Part shown: piece by piece, positions 46,725 through 55,686 of the stretch
Numbering within the stretch: position 1 is the stretch's first letter
Layout of the letters: every line of letters starts with the position of its first letter
Assembly: GCA_001942185.1 (NCBI GenBank)
Contig: MKJV01000103.1
Coordinates: 1-63,398, forward strand
Source of the DNA: Pseudonocardia sp. CNS-004
GTDB lineage: Bacteria; Actinomycetota; Actinomycetes; Mycobacteriales; Pseudonocardiaceae
Reading direction: 5' to 3'
Length of the DNA: 63,398 nucleotides
Translations under genes and position numbers: made by a program
The notes under the pieces: model-generated
Told to the model about the DNA's origin: nothing
Seen by the model: only the letters and a program-made list of their open reading frames with translations
Database searches by the model: none

Positions 46725-48569
46725 GTGACCGCAGCCGCCACAGCGCTTTCCGACCTCCCCCTCGCCTCCCGCCAGGACGGCTCCCACCCCCGTCCGCAAC
46801 TGATGCGCAGCGCATGGGCCGACCTGGACGGCACCTGGTCGTTCCGGCACGACGACACGGACACCGGCGTCGCCGACGGCTGGACGGCAGGCCTGCCGGA
46901 TCCTCAGGAGATCACCGTCCCGTTCCCGCCCGAGTCGGTCGCGTCGGGGATCGCCGAGCCCGGCTTCCACGCCGTGGTCTGGTACGCCCGCACGATCACC
47001 GCCGACGACGTCGCCGCCGCCGGCCGGTCCGCGCACGCGCCGGTGGTGCTGCTGCACCTCGGCGCCGTGGACTACCGGGCGCGGGTGTGGATCGACGGGA
47101 GCTTCGTCGGTGAGCACGAGGGCGGCCACACCCCGTTCACGTTCGACATCACCGCGCTCGTCGCGGACGGGGCCGACCACGTCCTCGTCGTGCGCGCCGA
47201 GGACGACCCGCACGACCTCACCCAGCCGCGCGGCAAGCAGGACTGGCACGAGGAAGCCCACGCCATCTGGTATCGGCGCACCACCGGGATCTGGCAGACC
47301 GTGTGGCTCGAAGCCGTCCCGGCGACGAGCATTGCGCACCTGCGGTGGCTCCCCAGTGGCCCGGCCGCGGTCGACCTGAGCGTCCGGCTCCGCGGCCGCC
47401 CCGCCGCGGGCACCCGCCTGCGGGTCGCCCTCCGGTTCGACGAGCGCGACGAGGAACTCGGCGCGATCGACGTCGACGTCCCCGCGACCGCGACCTCCGT
47501 CGACGTCACGGTCCCGATCGCCCGGCAGCGCAACGGGCAGGCGCAGGATGAGCTGACGTGGTCGCCGGAACGCCCGCGGCTGGTCGACGCCACGGTGTCA
47601 CTGCTCGACGCCGACGGGGGCGTGGCCGACGCGGTGAGCTCCTACCTCGGTCTCCGAACTGTGGGCGTGGCCCGTGGCGCGTTCCTGCTCAACGGCCGGC
47701 CGTACGACGTCCGGTCGGTGCTGAACCAGGGGTTCTGGCCCGACAGCCACCTGGCCGCGCCGTCCCGCGCCGCCCTGCGCCGCGAGGTCGAGCTGATCAA
47801 GGAGCTCGGGTTCACGGCCTGCCGCATCCACCAGAAGATCGAGGACCCGCGGTTCCTGTACTGGGCCGACCGGCTCGGACTGCTCGTCTGGGGCGAGACC
47901 CCCGGCGCCTACGAGTTCTCCGCCACCGCGGTGCAGCGCCTCACCCGCGAGTGGATGGACGCCGTCGAGCGGGACGCCTCGCACCCGTCGGTCGTCACCT
48001 GGGTGCCGTTCAACGAGTCGTGGGGCATCCAGCACGTCGCCGACGACCCCGCACAACAGGCGTACTCCCGGGCCCTCACCGACCTCACCCGTGCACTCGA
48101 CCCCACCCGGCCCGTCGTCTCCAACGACGGCTGGGAACAGCAGGACTCCGACATCATCACCGTGCACGACTACGAGGGCGACGGCACCGTGCTCGCGCAC
48201 ACCTACGCCGACGAGACGGCACGCGACCGCCTGCTCACCGGGATGGGGCCGGCCGGCCGCCGCATCCTCGCCGACGGGTGGAAGGACCGGGGCCGGCCGG
48301 TGATGCTCACCGAGTTCGGCGGCATCGCCTTCCAGCCGGGCGCACCCCGCGCCGACGGCTGGGGCTACACCGCAGCGACCGACGCGGACGACTGGATCGC
48401 CCGCATCACCGCCCTCTACGACGCCGTCCGGGCGAGCACCTTCCTCGCAGGCTCCTGCTACACCCAGCTCACCGACACCGTGCAGGAGACGAACGGCCTG
48501 CTGACGGCCGACCGCGAACCGAAGGCGCCGATCGAGCAGATCCGCAAGGCGGTACGCGGCAGGCCCTGA
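46725..48569 (+). CDS. Glycoside hydrolase family 2 protein (beta-galactosidase/glucuronidase-like)
   Basis: An intact 614-residue protein without a signal peptide. Sugar-binding jelly-roll: VVLLHLGAVDYRARVWIDGS and FVGEHEGGHTPFTFDITALV. Immunoglobulin-like middle domain about 190-290. TIM barrel: LIKELGFTACRIHQKIEDPR, acid/base Glu in VTWVPFNESWGIQ (N-E-S), nucleophile Glu in VMLTEFGGIAFQ. The specific sugar cannot be told; the R-x-H-Q-K-x-E-x-P loop is typical of uncharacterised actinobacterial GH2 members. Controlled by the divergent LacI regulator through the palindrome at 46701. Confidence 0.92.
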   Translation: MTAAATALSDLPLASRQDGSHPRPQLMRSAWADLDGTWSFRHDDTDTGVADGWTAGLPDPQEITVPFPPESVASGIAEPGFHAVVWYARTITADDVAAAGRSAHAPVVLLHLGAVDYRARVWIDGSFVGEHEGGHTPFTFDITALVADGADHVLVVRAEDDPHDLTQPRGKQDWHEEAHAIWYRRTTGIWQTVWLEAVPATSIAHLRWLPSGPAAVDLSVRLRGRPAAGTRLRVALRFDERDEELGAIDVDVPATATSVDVTVPIARQRNGQAQDELTWSPERPRLVDATVSLLDADGGVADAVSSYLGLRTVGVARGAFLLNGRPYDVRSVLNQGFWPDSHLAAPSRAALRREVELIKELGFTACRIHQKIEDPRFLYWADRLGLLVWGETPGAYEFSATAVQRLTREWMDAVERDASHPSVVTWVPFNESWGIQHVADDPAQQAYSRALTDLTRALDPTRPVVSNDGWEQQDSDIITVHDYEGDGTVLAHTYADETARDRLLTGMGPAGRRILADGWKDRGRPVMLTEFGGIAFQPGAPRADGWGYTAATDADDWIARITALYDAVRASTFLAGSCYTQLTDTVQETNGLLTADREPKAPIEQIRKAVRGRP

Positions 48570-48781
48570 CCCCGCACGGCCTCGCACGGACATCGGCTCG
48601 GTCCTGGACGCGCCGCCGCCGGAGGCGCGGTGCCCCGCGACCATGGTGCGAGCCGGCCACAGCCACCCGGCCCGCCGCCCGCCCACTTGGCGTTGCAGCA
48701 GCAACTCAGCCCAGTGGGGGCCGGATCGCTGCTGGAGCGCCAGATCGGCAGCCCCGAGCCGGCGTCCGGCGCCGCTCCCCG
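48570..48781. other. Non-coding stretch after the GH2 gene
   Basis: About 210 bp with no frame of typical codon bias and no recognised RNA. It precedes the 45-bp element and the RraA terminator and looks like remnant DNA. Confidence 0.4.
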
Positions 48782-48826
48782 GTCAACGATCGGTTGTCGA
48801 TTCGTCGGCGTCAATGAATCGTTGAC
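48782..48826 (+). promoter_or_regulatory. 45-bp tandem-palindrome element, copy C
   Basis: Two palindromes are visible: GTCAACGATCGGTTGTC (48782-48798) and GTCAATGAATCGTTGAC (48810-48826). It is in the same orientation as copies A and B but is followed by the RraA terminator, not by a gene: an ATG lies 2 nt after it, with only a short frame. Confidence 0.7.
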
Positions 48827-48842
48827 AGATGAGCACATGTCC

Positions 48843-48889
48843 GCTCCGGGAGGGTCGTCCACCGCACGGGTGGGCGACCCTCCCGGAGC
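48843..48889. terminator. Strong hairpin terminator downstream of the RraA gene
   Basis: GCTCCGGGAGGGTCG (48843-48857) and CGACCCTCCCGGAGC (48875-48889) form a perfect 15-bp stem with a 17-nt loop, 4 nt after the RraA stop on the minus strand. Confidence 0.75.
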
Positions 48890-48893
48890 ACGA

Positions 48894-49635
48894 TCACTCC
48901 CCGGCCTGGGCCCGCCGCCACTCCTCGTACTCCGGGCGCGCCTCGTCCGACAGCGGGTAGTACCGCTGCAGGTCGCCGCCCTCCTCGAGCTTGATCCGGG
49001 AGAACTCCTCCCACTCGGCGTGCTCGCCCGCCACCTCGAGCAGCTTCGGGGCCAGCGCGATCGGCACGACCACGGCGCCGTCGTCGTCGGCGACGACGAT
49101 GTCGCCCGGCACCACGACGGTGCCGCCGCAGGCGACCGGCACGTTCACCGCGGTCGGCACGATGTTGGTCTGCGTGTGGAAGTTGGGCGTGGTGCCGCGC
49201 AGCCACATCCCGATGCCGAGCCGGGTCGCGTCGCCGAAGTCGCGGATGCACCCGTCGACGACGATCCCCTTCCCCCCACGGCCCGCGAAGTAGGTGAGCA
49301 TCATCTCGCCGAAGATCCCGCTGGTCATGTCCCCACGGGCATCGACGACGACGATGTCGCCCGGCTGGGTGTGGTAGAGGACGTGCCGGTGCAGCTGCCG
49401 CTCCGGCTGGCTGTACTCGTCGACCGGGTAGAGGTCCTCCCGCTTCGGCTTGCACTCCAGCGTCAGCGCCGGACCGGCCACGCGCGTGCCGCGTCCGGCA
49501 GACCGGGCCGGCGATGTGGGCGCTGCGGATGCCGAAGTCCTTGGCGAGGTGGCTGCTGGCCGTCGCGCTCCCGATGCGCTCCAACCCGGCCACGAGCTCG
49601 GGGTCGGGCCGGACGATGTCGGGTGTCTCCGCCAT
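48894..49635 (-). CDS. RraA-like / HMG-CHA aldolase-type protein, frameshifted
   Basis: ATG 49635 gives MAETPDIVRPDPELVAGLER and IGSATASSHLAKDFGIRSAH. One base is lost near 49505; the frame resumes with RVAGPALTLECKPKREDLYP, GDIVVVDARGDMTSGIFGEM, GKGIVVDGCIRDFGDATRLG and VPVACGGTVVVPGDIVVADD. These are the RraA/4-hydroxy-4-methyl-2-oxoglutarate aldolase motifs (G-E-x-M, D-G-x-x-R-D). Members cleave oxo-acid aldols or inhibit RNase E; with a cupin beside it, a metabolic role is more likely. About 246 residues. Promoter region has a palindrome at 49801. Confidence 0.85.
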
Positions 49636-49800
49636 GTGGTCTTCTCACCTCCTGCGCCGCAGCGGCCTGCCGCGGCGCGTCCACCACCGGTACGGGGCCC
49701 GGTGGCCGTCCCGGCGGCGGATGCCGCCCGGACGATCTCCGTGTGGTCCGACCTTCGCCGGACCACGTGCCGCCCGTCAATGGAGCGGCACCACGCGGAT

Positions 49801-49817
49801 CATTCGACAACCGAATG
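49801..49817. promoter_or_regulatory. Palindromic site upstream of the RraA-like gene
   Basis: CATTCGACAACCGAATG has perfect CATTCG/CGAATG arms around 5 nt and lies 166 nt upstream of the RraA start, within a 212-nt gap. A second hairpin, GTGGTCCG pairing with CGGACCAC, is at about 49743-49767. An operator of an unlinked regulator is plausible. Confidence 0.4.
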
Positions 49818-49847
49818 CCCGTATCCGCCGCGCCGGGTTCCCGCCCG

Positions 49848-50318
49848 TCAGCCGGGGTGCGTGGGGTCGACCCACGGCACGTGCTCGGGCTCCGCGACGC
49901 CCTCGATGTCCAGGTTCACCACGATCGGCTCCTGCCCGCTGCGCGTGAGCACGCACTCGAGCGGCTCGTCGTCGAGAGCGTTGATCTCCTGGTGCGGCAC
50001 GAACGGCGGCACGAAGATGAACCCGCCCGGACCGGCCTCGGCGGTGAACTCCAGCCGCTCGCCCCACCGCATCCGCGCCCGGCCGCGCACCACGTAGATC
50101 ACGCTCTCCAGCTCGCCGTGGTGATGGGCGCCGGTACGCGCCCCCGGGTGGATCGTGACGGTGCCGGCCCACAGCTTCTCCGCGCCGGTGCGGGCACCCG
50201 TGATCGCGGCGGCGCGGTGCATGCCGGGCGTCTGCGGCGTGTTCGTGTCGAGCGCGTCGCCGGGGATGACGCGAACCCCCTCGATGCGCCAATCCGGACC
50301 GGACGAAGGCGTGACCAT
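49848..50318 (-). CDS. Cupin domain protein
   Basis: An intact 156-residue protein with a single cupin barrel: GTVTIHPGARTGAHHHGELE supplies the metal ligands of cupin motif 1 (G-x5-H-x-H-x-E), VIYVVRGRARMRWGERLEFT follows, and GGFIFVPPFVPHQEINALDD is motif 2 with the third His. Such proteins are metal-dependent dioxygenases, isomerases or decarboxylases. It lies directly upstream of the RraA-like gene on the same strand and downstream of egtD (20-nt gap), so it may be co-transcribed with the ergothioneine genes. Confidence 0.9.
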   Translation of the reverse strand: MVTPSSGPDWRIEGVRVIPGDALDTNTPQTPGMHRAAAITGARTGAEKLWAGTVTIHPGARTGAHHHGELESVIYVVRGRARMRWGERLEFTAEAGPGGFIFVPPFVPHQEINALDDEPLECVLTRSGQEPIVVNLDIEGVAEPEHVPWVDPTHPG

Positions 50319-50338
50319 GCCCTCGAGGCTAGTGCCGC

Positions 50339-51307
50339 TCAGACGGCGGTGGCCAAGGTGAGGGCCATCCGCTCGTCGGGGTCGGTCCAGCTTCCCACCA
50401 CGGAGAAGCCTGCCTCCCCCAGCATCGCGCCGATCCCGGGCAGCCGAAACTTCGCCGACACCTCCGTGCACATCTCCTCCCCCGCCGCGAACTCGACGGT
50501 GAGGTCCAGCCCGGCCAGCGTGACGGTCATCGCCCGCTGCGCCACCAGGCGCATCTCGATCCACTCGTTCTCGGCGGCCCACACCGCCTTGTGGTGGAAC
50601 GCGTCGACATCGAAGTCAGCGTCCAACTCCCGGTTGAGCACGTGCAGCACGTTGCGGTTGAACTCGGCGGTGACACCCGCGGCGTCGTCGTAGGCGGGCA
50701 CGAGCAGGGACGGGTCGACGACGAGGCCGGTGCCGAGCAGGAACTGCTCCCCCGGGCGCAGCGCCGCCCGCAACGCCCGCAGGAACTCAGCACGCTCCGG
50801 GGGCAGCAGGTTGCCGATCGTGCCGCCGAGGAACGCGACCATCCGGTGCCCCTCCGGCGGCAGCCGGTCGAGGTGCGCGGTGAAGTCGCCGACCACGCCG
50901 TGCAACTCCAGCCCGGGGTAGTCGGCCTGGAGCGCCGACATCGCCTCCCGCAGCGCGGGCTCGCTGACGTCCTGCGGCACGTACCGGCGCAACGACTCCG
51001 CCCGGCCGAACGCGTCGAGCAACAAGCGGGTCTTGGCCGAGGACCCGGACCCGAGCTCGACGATCGTGTCGGCGCCCGAGGTGATCGCGATGGCGTCGGC
51101 GGCGTGCTCCAGCAGCGCGCGCTCCGTGCGGGTGGGGAAGTACTCGGGCAGCTGTGTGATCTGCTCGAACAGGGCACTTCCGCGCGCGTCGTAGAACCAC
51201 TTGGGCGGCAGGTTCTTCGGCTGGGCGGTGAGGCCCGCCAACGCGTCGGCGCGCAGGGCGACATCGGCATCGGCATCGGTGAGGTGGATGTCGAGCAGGG
51301 CGGTCAT
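50339..51307 (-). CDS. egtD: L-histidine N-alpha-methyltransferase (EgtD)
   Basis: An intact 322-residue enzyme from ATG 51307: LTAQPKNLPPKWFYDARGSA, LFEQITQLPEYFPTRTERAL (family signature), SAM motif DTIVELGSGSSAKTRLLLDA, VAFLGGTIGNLLPPERAEFL and FNRNVLHVLNRELDADFDVD. It trimethylates histidine to hercynine, the first step of ergothioneine synthesis. ATGA overlap with egtC; last gene of egtABCD. No egtE-type lyase gene is in the window. Confidence 0.96.
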   Translation of the reverse strand: MTALLDIHLTDADADVALRADALAGLTAQPKNLPPKWFYDARGSALFEQITQLPEYFPTRTERALLEHAADAIAITSGADTIVELGSGSSAKTRLLLDAFGRAESLRRYVPQDVSEPALREAMSALQADYPGLELHGVVGDFTAHLDRLPPEGHRMVAFLGGTIGNLLPPERAEFLRALRAALRPGEQFLLGTGLVVDPSLLVPAYDDAAGVTAEFNRNVLHVLNRELDADFDVDAFHHKAVWAAENEWIEMRLVAQRAMTVTLAGLDLTVEFAAGEEMCTEVSAKFRLPGIGAMLGEAGFSVVGSWTDPDERMALTLATAV

Positions 51308-52092
51308 CGCACTCCCTGGATGGTGGGTGCCGCGGCCGGGGCGGGGGTGCCCGCCAGCGGGATGCAGCGGTGGGTGCCGGGCGAGGCCGTGACGAGGTGC
51401 CGGTCGGGCACCGGGCGCCAGCCCGGGTCGGGGTCGAGTGGCTCGGAGGCGACCAGCGCGCTGTGCTGGTCGGTGCGGACGGACAGCGAGTGGTGCCAGG
51501 CCGTGGCCCAGATCCCGGTGCCGTCGGTGAGCAGCAGGTTCAGCCGGGACCCCGGGGCCGAGGCGGCCACGTCGGCGGCGACGCCGGCGAGCGCTGCGCC
51601 CGGGTCGGTGCCGGTGCGCAGGCGGTGGCGGACCAGCGCCCAGAGCAGCGCCGAATCGGTGGGTGCGTCGAGGGTGAGCAGGTCGGTGACGGGCAGTGCC
51701 GCGGCGAGCCCGCCCACCGACCGCGGCCAGCCCCGGACCACGCCGTTGTGGCTGAACAGCCAGCGCCCCTCCGCGAACGGCGCCGCGGCTCCGTCGTGGA
51801 CGGGCATGCCCACCGTGGCCGACCGGGCCGCGGCGAGCACCCCGGCCGACCGGGTGGCCGCCGCGACGGCCGTGAACGAGGTGTCGGACCACATCGGGCG
51901 AGCGCTGCGGTAGCGCGCGGCCGGGCCGTCGGGTTCGGGGTACCAGCCGGCGCCGAACCCGTCGGCGTTGACCGTGCCCCCACCGCGCATGTCGGCGGGC
52001 GCGTAGCTCTGGTGCACCAGCGAGTGGGCGGGCTCGATCAGCAGCGATGCCAGCGTGACCGGTGGGCCGACGTACGCCAGGTGTCGGCACAC
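51304..52092 (-). CDS. egtC: Gamma-glutamyl-hercynylcysteine sulfoxide hydrolase (EgtC)
   Basis: GTG 52092 is the right start because it puts the nucleophile at residue 2 (M-C-R-H-L-A-Y), as in class II glutamine amidotransferases. The 262-residue protein has LVHQSYAPADMRGGGTVNAD, GFGAGWYPEPD, SHNGVVRGWPR and DAPTDSALLWALVRHRL. It removes the gamma-glutamyl group in ergothioneine synthesis. The start overlaps the egtB stop as TAGTG. Confidence 0.95.
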   Translation of the reverse strand: MCRHLAYVGPPVTLASLLIEPAHSLVHQSYAPADMRGGGTVNADGFGAGWYPEPDGPAARYRSARPMWSDTSFTAVAAATRSAGVLAAARSATVGMPVHDGAAAPFAEGRWLFSHNGVVRGWPRSVGGLAAALPVTDLLTLDAPTDSALLWALVRHRLRTGTDPGAALAGVAADVAASAPGSRLNLLLTDGTGIWATAWHHSLSVRTDQHSALVASEPLDPDPGWRPVPDRHLVTASPGTHRCIPLAGTPAPAAAPTIQGVR

Positions 52093-53451
52093 TAGGCGGC
52101 CCCGTCCTCGGGCCGGGCGTCGCGAGCACACCGGAACCCCGAGAAGATCTGCCTGCGGATCGGGTGGTCCCAGTTGCGGAACGTGCCGCGCACGGCCGCG
52201 GGCGCGTGCCGAACGAGCCACCGCGCAGCACACGGTAGTCACCGCCGAAGAACACCTGCGAGTACTCCGGGTACGGGAAGACCTCGAAGCCCGGGTAGGG
52301 GTGCCAGCCCGAGCTCGTCCACTCCCACACGTCGCCGATCAGCTGCTGCACGCCCAGCGGCGACGCACCGAGCGGGTGGGCGCCCGCCGCAGCGGGCTGC
52401 AGGTGGCGCTGGCCGAGGTTGGCGTGGGCCGGGGTGGGGTCCTCGTCGCCCCACGGGTAGCGCCGCGACCGACCTGTGGCCGGGTCGTGGCGGGCGGCCT
52501 TCTCCCACTCCGCCTCGGTGGGCAGCCGCTTGCCCGCCCACCGCGCGTACGCCTGCGCCTCGTGGAAGCAGACGTGCACGACCGGCTCGTCGGCGGGCAC
52601 CGGCTCCACCACCCCGAACCGGCGCCGGTACCAGCCGCCCGTCGACCCGCCGTCGCGCTGCCAGAACTGCGGCGCGACCAGCCCGGCCGAGACGCGGTGG
52701 GCCCAGCCCTCGTCGGTCCACCACCGCGGGTCGTCGTAGCCGCCTGCGTCGACGAACTCCGCGTACTCGCCGTTGGTGACCGCCGCGGTGTCGATCACGA
52801 AGGCCGGCACGTCGACGGTGTGGGCAGGCCGCTCGTTGTCGAGCGCCCACGGCTCGGTGGAGGTGCCCATCGTGAACGGGCCGCCCGGCACCAGTACCTC
52901 ACGCGCCGCGGGCGGGCGCCCGGCGGGCGGCGGCGGCGCCTGCAGGACCGGGCCCCCGCACGCAGCTGGTGGGTGGCGAGCATCGTCTCGTCGTGCTGCT
53001 GCTCGTGCTGCACGATCATGCCGAACGCGAACCCGTGCTCGACGAGCCTGCGGCCGCCGAGCGGGCTGTGCTCCAGCGCGTCGAGTGCCTTCTCCCGCAC
53101 CTCCGCGACGTAGGCGCGGGTCTCGGCCGGGGTGAGCAGCGGGAGCTCGATCCGGCTCGCGCGGGAGTGCTGGAACGCGTCGTACAGCCCGTCGATCTCG
53201 GGGCGCAGCGGCTCGCGGCCGCCGACGTCGCGCACCAGCCACAGCTCCTCCTGGCTGCCGATGTGGGCCAGGTCCCAGACGAGCGGGGACATGAGCGGCG
53301 AGTGCTGGGCGACGAGGTCGGCCTCGTCGACGGCCTCGGTGAGGGCGCTGCTGCGGGCCCGGGACTCGGCGAGCAGGCCCGCGACGCGGGTGCGCAGCTC
53401 CTCGGCGGTGAGCGCACCGGCGGGGGGTGCGGTGTCCGGTGGTGTGGTCAT
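52092..53451 (-). CDS. egtB: Hercynine oxygenase / sulfoxide synthase (EgtB), frameshifted
   Basis: ATG 53451 opens a DinB-like domain with the iron motif FGMIVQHEQQHDETMLATHQ (H-x3-H-x-E). After a base loss near 52960 the FGE-sulfatase domain follows: VLVPGGPFTMGTSTEPWALD, VVHVCFHEAQAYARWAGKRL, PTEAEWEKAARHDPATGRSR, IGDVWEWTSSGWHPYPGFEV and DYRVLRGGSFGT. A second loss near 52210 precedes the C-terminus NWDHPIRRQIFSGFRCARDA. It is a non-haem iron enzyme joining gamma-glutamylcysteine (or cysteine) to hercynine. About 452 residues, the normal length. Confidence 0.93.
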
Positions 53452-54765
53452 GGGGTGGCTCCCTCCGGGATGTCCGGATCGTCGGCGGGACATCGCCCGC
53501 GGAGTACCTGGTGTTCGTGCATGGCGACGAGGTCGTCGACGACCCACTCCGGCGCGCGACGGCGGGAAGCCGGCCGATGGCCAGCTCGAACACGCCGGCG
53601 GCGGCGCGGGCGAGCACGCGGTCGGACAGCCCGTGGCGGGCACCGGACGTCCAGCGGCCGGCGGCCGGGGCGCACACCTCCCGGGTGCGGTCGATCGTGG
53701 TGGCGTCGGACAGCAGCGCCACCAGCATCGCCACCGGCAACGCCCACCGCCGGCCCGGCTGGGCGTCGACGTAGCGCACCTCGAGGTGGCCGTGCGGGCG
53801 CACCGGCGGGAACAGCGTGGTGACGTGGTAATCGAGGTCGGCGGTGGTGGGCGGCTGCGGCAAGGCGCCGCGGATCCAGTCGGCGAAGGTGATGCCGCGC
53901 GGCACCATCCACCGGCCGGGCCCGCGCACGGCGAGCAGCGGGGTGTCGAGCACCCTGCGGCCCATGCCGCCGTGGGGTCGTCGCCGCGGACCTCGGCGGC
54001 CGACGGCGGTGCGGTGCGAGCCGGGTCGGCGCCCTGCCAGCACGCCCACCGCGACGACTTCCAGCCGGTGCGCCTGCCGTGGAGCGTGGGCGAGTTGGCG
54101 AAGGCGGCGAGCAGCACCGGGCCGAGCGCGTGCAGCACCGCCCAGCGGGCGCCGAGGTCGGCGGCCTCCCCGGTGTCGAGGCTGACCTGCACCGCTGCGG
54201 TGGAGCACATCGCGCTGCGGCCGGAAGGCCCGCGCCGGTCGAACGACTCCTCCATGCTCTGGTAGCGAGGCAGCTGCAGGATGCGCCGCGGCGGGCGGAT
54301 CGCGTCGGTGGCGCGGGGCGAGGGGTGCAACCCGGCGGCGGCGAGACGCTCGTGCAGGACGGCCGCGTCGGCGATGACGGTCTGCAGGAGGGTGTTGAGA
54401 TCGGGGCTCGGTGGGCTGGCCAGTTCGATCTGGCCGCCGGGTTCGACCGTGACGGTGGAACCGGAGGGGAGAGGGCTGGCGGGTGACGCCGGGACGAGGC
54501 TCTGCGGAGCGTGCTCGTCGAGTGCCGCGGCGAGCGCGGCGACATCCGGGGCCGACCGCGGCTCGGGCGGGCGGTGCAGGATCCATTCGAGCTCGACACC
54601 GACGAGCCTCGGGGGGCCGTGCTTGAAGCACACGGACCCGACGTGGGTCTCGGCGTCGGCGCAGTCGCGCAGCACCGAGGGCCCGGCGTCGGGCGGACCC
54701 GCCTCCGGACCCGTGGCCTGCCGCGGGATGCCCCCACCGACGATCATGGCCGCCTTCTCCGACAT
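53448..54765 (-). CDS. egtA: Glutamate-cysteine ligase (EgtA), frameshifted
   Basis: ATG 54765 starts MSEKAAMIVGGGIPRQATGP. The GCS2-like core holds VGVELEWILHRPPEPRSAPD, TVTVEPGGQIELASPPSPDL and AMCSTAAVQVSLDTGEAADL, then, after a shift near 53960, RWMVPRGITFADWIRGALPQ and VRPHGHLEVRYVDAQPGRRW. A second shift near 53555 precedes the ending VVDDLVAMHEHQVLRGRCPA. It makes gamma-glutamylcysteine for EgtB. It overlaps egtB as ATGA and is first of the operon, divergent from the AcnR-like gene. Confidence 0.92.
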
Positions 54766-54829
54766 GCCAGCGACGCTACCCCCGGGCTCCGACATTTTCG
54801 GATGACGAGACGATGACGTCCTTCCCAAG

Positions 54830-54841
54830 CCGTACGTACGG
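54830..54841. promoter_or_regulatory. Palindrome in the egtA-TetR divergent promoter
   Basis: CCGTACGTACGG is a perfect 12-bp palindrome, 24 nt upstream of the TetR start and 65 nt upstream of egtA. It shares the GTAC core with the AcnR-type operator at 40256, so autoregulation by this TetR protein is possible. Confidence 0.5.
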
Positions 54842-54864
54842 TTGGAGGCGGTATCGTCGGCCGG

Positions 54865-55433
54865 GTGCCCAAGGTCAGCACCGACCGGCTCGCGGCCCGG
54901 CGGCAGCAGATCCTCGACGCGCCCGCGGCTGCTTCGCCCGCCACGGGTACGAAGGCGCCACGGTACGCAGGCTGGAGCAGGCCACCGGCCTGTCCCGAGG
55001 TGCCATCTTCCACCATTTCCGCGACAAGGAGGCGCTGTTCCTCGCACTCGCGGAACAGGACGCCGAGCGGATGGCCGACGTGGTGGCCGCGCAGGGCCTG
55101 GTCCAGGTGATGCGCGAGCTGCTGTCGTCGCCGCAGCCCCTCGACACCGGCTGGACCGGCACCTTCCTCGAGGTCGCCCGCCGCGGCCGCACCGACCCCG
55201 GCTTCCGCGACCGCTGGCGCGCCCACGCGGAGGCCCTCACGGCGGCCACCGAGCAGCGCCTCGCCCGCCAGGCCGCCGCCGGCACCCTCCGCGACGACGT
55301 CCCCGCGCCGGTGCTGGCCCGCTACCTCGAACTGGTGCTGGAGGGCCTGGTGTCGCAGCTGGCGATGGGCCTGCCGGCCGACCACCTGGAGCGCGTGCTC
55401 GACGTCGTGGAGGGCTCCGTCCGGCGGAGGTGA
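54865..55433 (+). CDS. acnR: TetR family regulator, AcnR-like, frameshifted
   Basis: GTG 54865 reads MPKVSTDRLAARRQQILDA; one G is missing near 54918, and the frame resumes with RGCFARHGYEGATVRRLEQA and TGLSRGAIFHHFRDKEALFL, which closely follows the AcnR pattern (C-F-A-R-H-G-x-x-G-A-T-V-R-R-L-E). The C-terminal domain ends VLDVVEGSVRRR; about 189 residues. AcnR represses aconitase in Corynebacterium, and its gene normally adjoins acn; here it lies 11.7 kb downstream, in the orientation expected if the intervening segment was inserted. An AcnR operator is present at acnA. Confidence 0.8.
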
Positions 55434-55483
55434 TCACGTCACAGCCACCGGGCGCGCGCACGGATCAGCCGGCGTTCCCTGGC

Positions 55484-55553
55484 GTCACACACCAACTCCG
55501 GTGCTGACACATGAACTGCAGTCGGGGTGCGAGCCCCGAAGTTGGTGTGTGAC
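55484..55553. repeat. Double-stem inverted repeat (GTCACACACC type)
   Basis: Outer arms GTCACACACCAACTCCGG (55484-55501) and CCGAAGTTGGTGTGTGAC (55536-55553) pair at 17 of 18 positions; a small inner hairpin GGGG-TGCGAG-CCCC lies between. Built like the repeats at 18343 and 19841. It sits 50 nt after the acnR stop. Confidence 0.7.
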
Positions 55554-55686
55554 GAGCGGTCGGTGCACCAGTACGACCATTGCCGCGGGCGTGACCGCCC
55601 TCCGTCGCCCGCCGCCACGAGGACGGCCTCCCATCCGCCCGGGAGTACTACGGTCGCGGCACAGCCGCAGACGAGGAGTGCCCGCC

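Noticed and set aside
50339..54631. A 1430-residue minus-strand frame across the whole egt region
   Set aside because: It joins egtD to out-of-frame parts of egtC, egtB and egtA only because the high GC content suppresses stops; family motifs show that the real genes lie in shifting frames.
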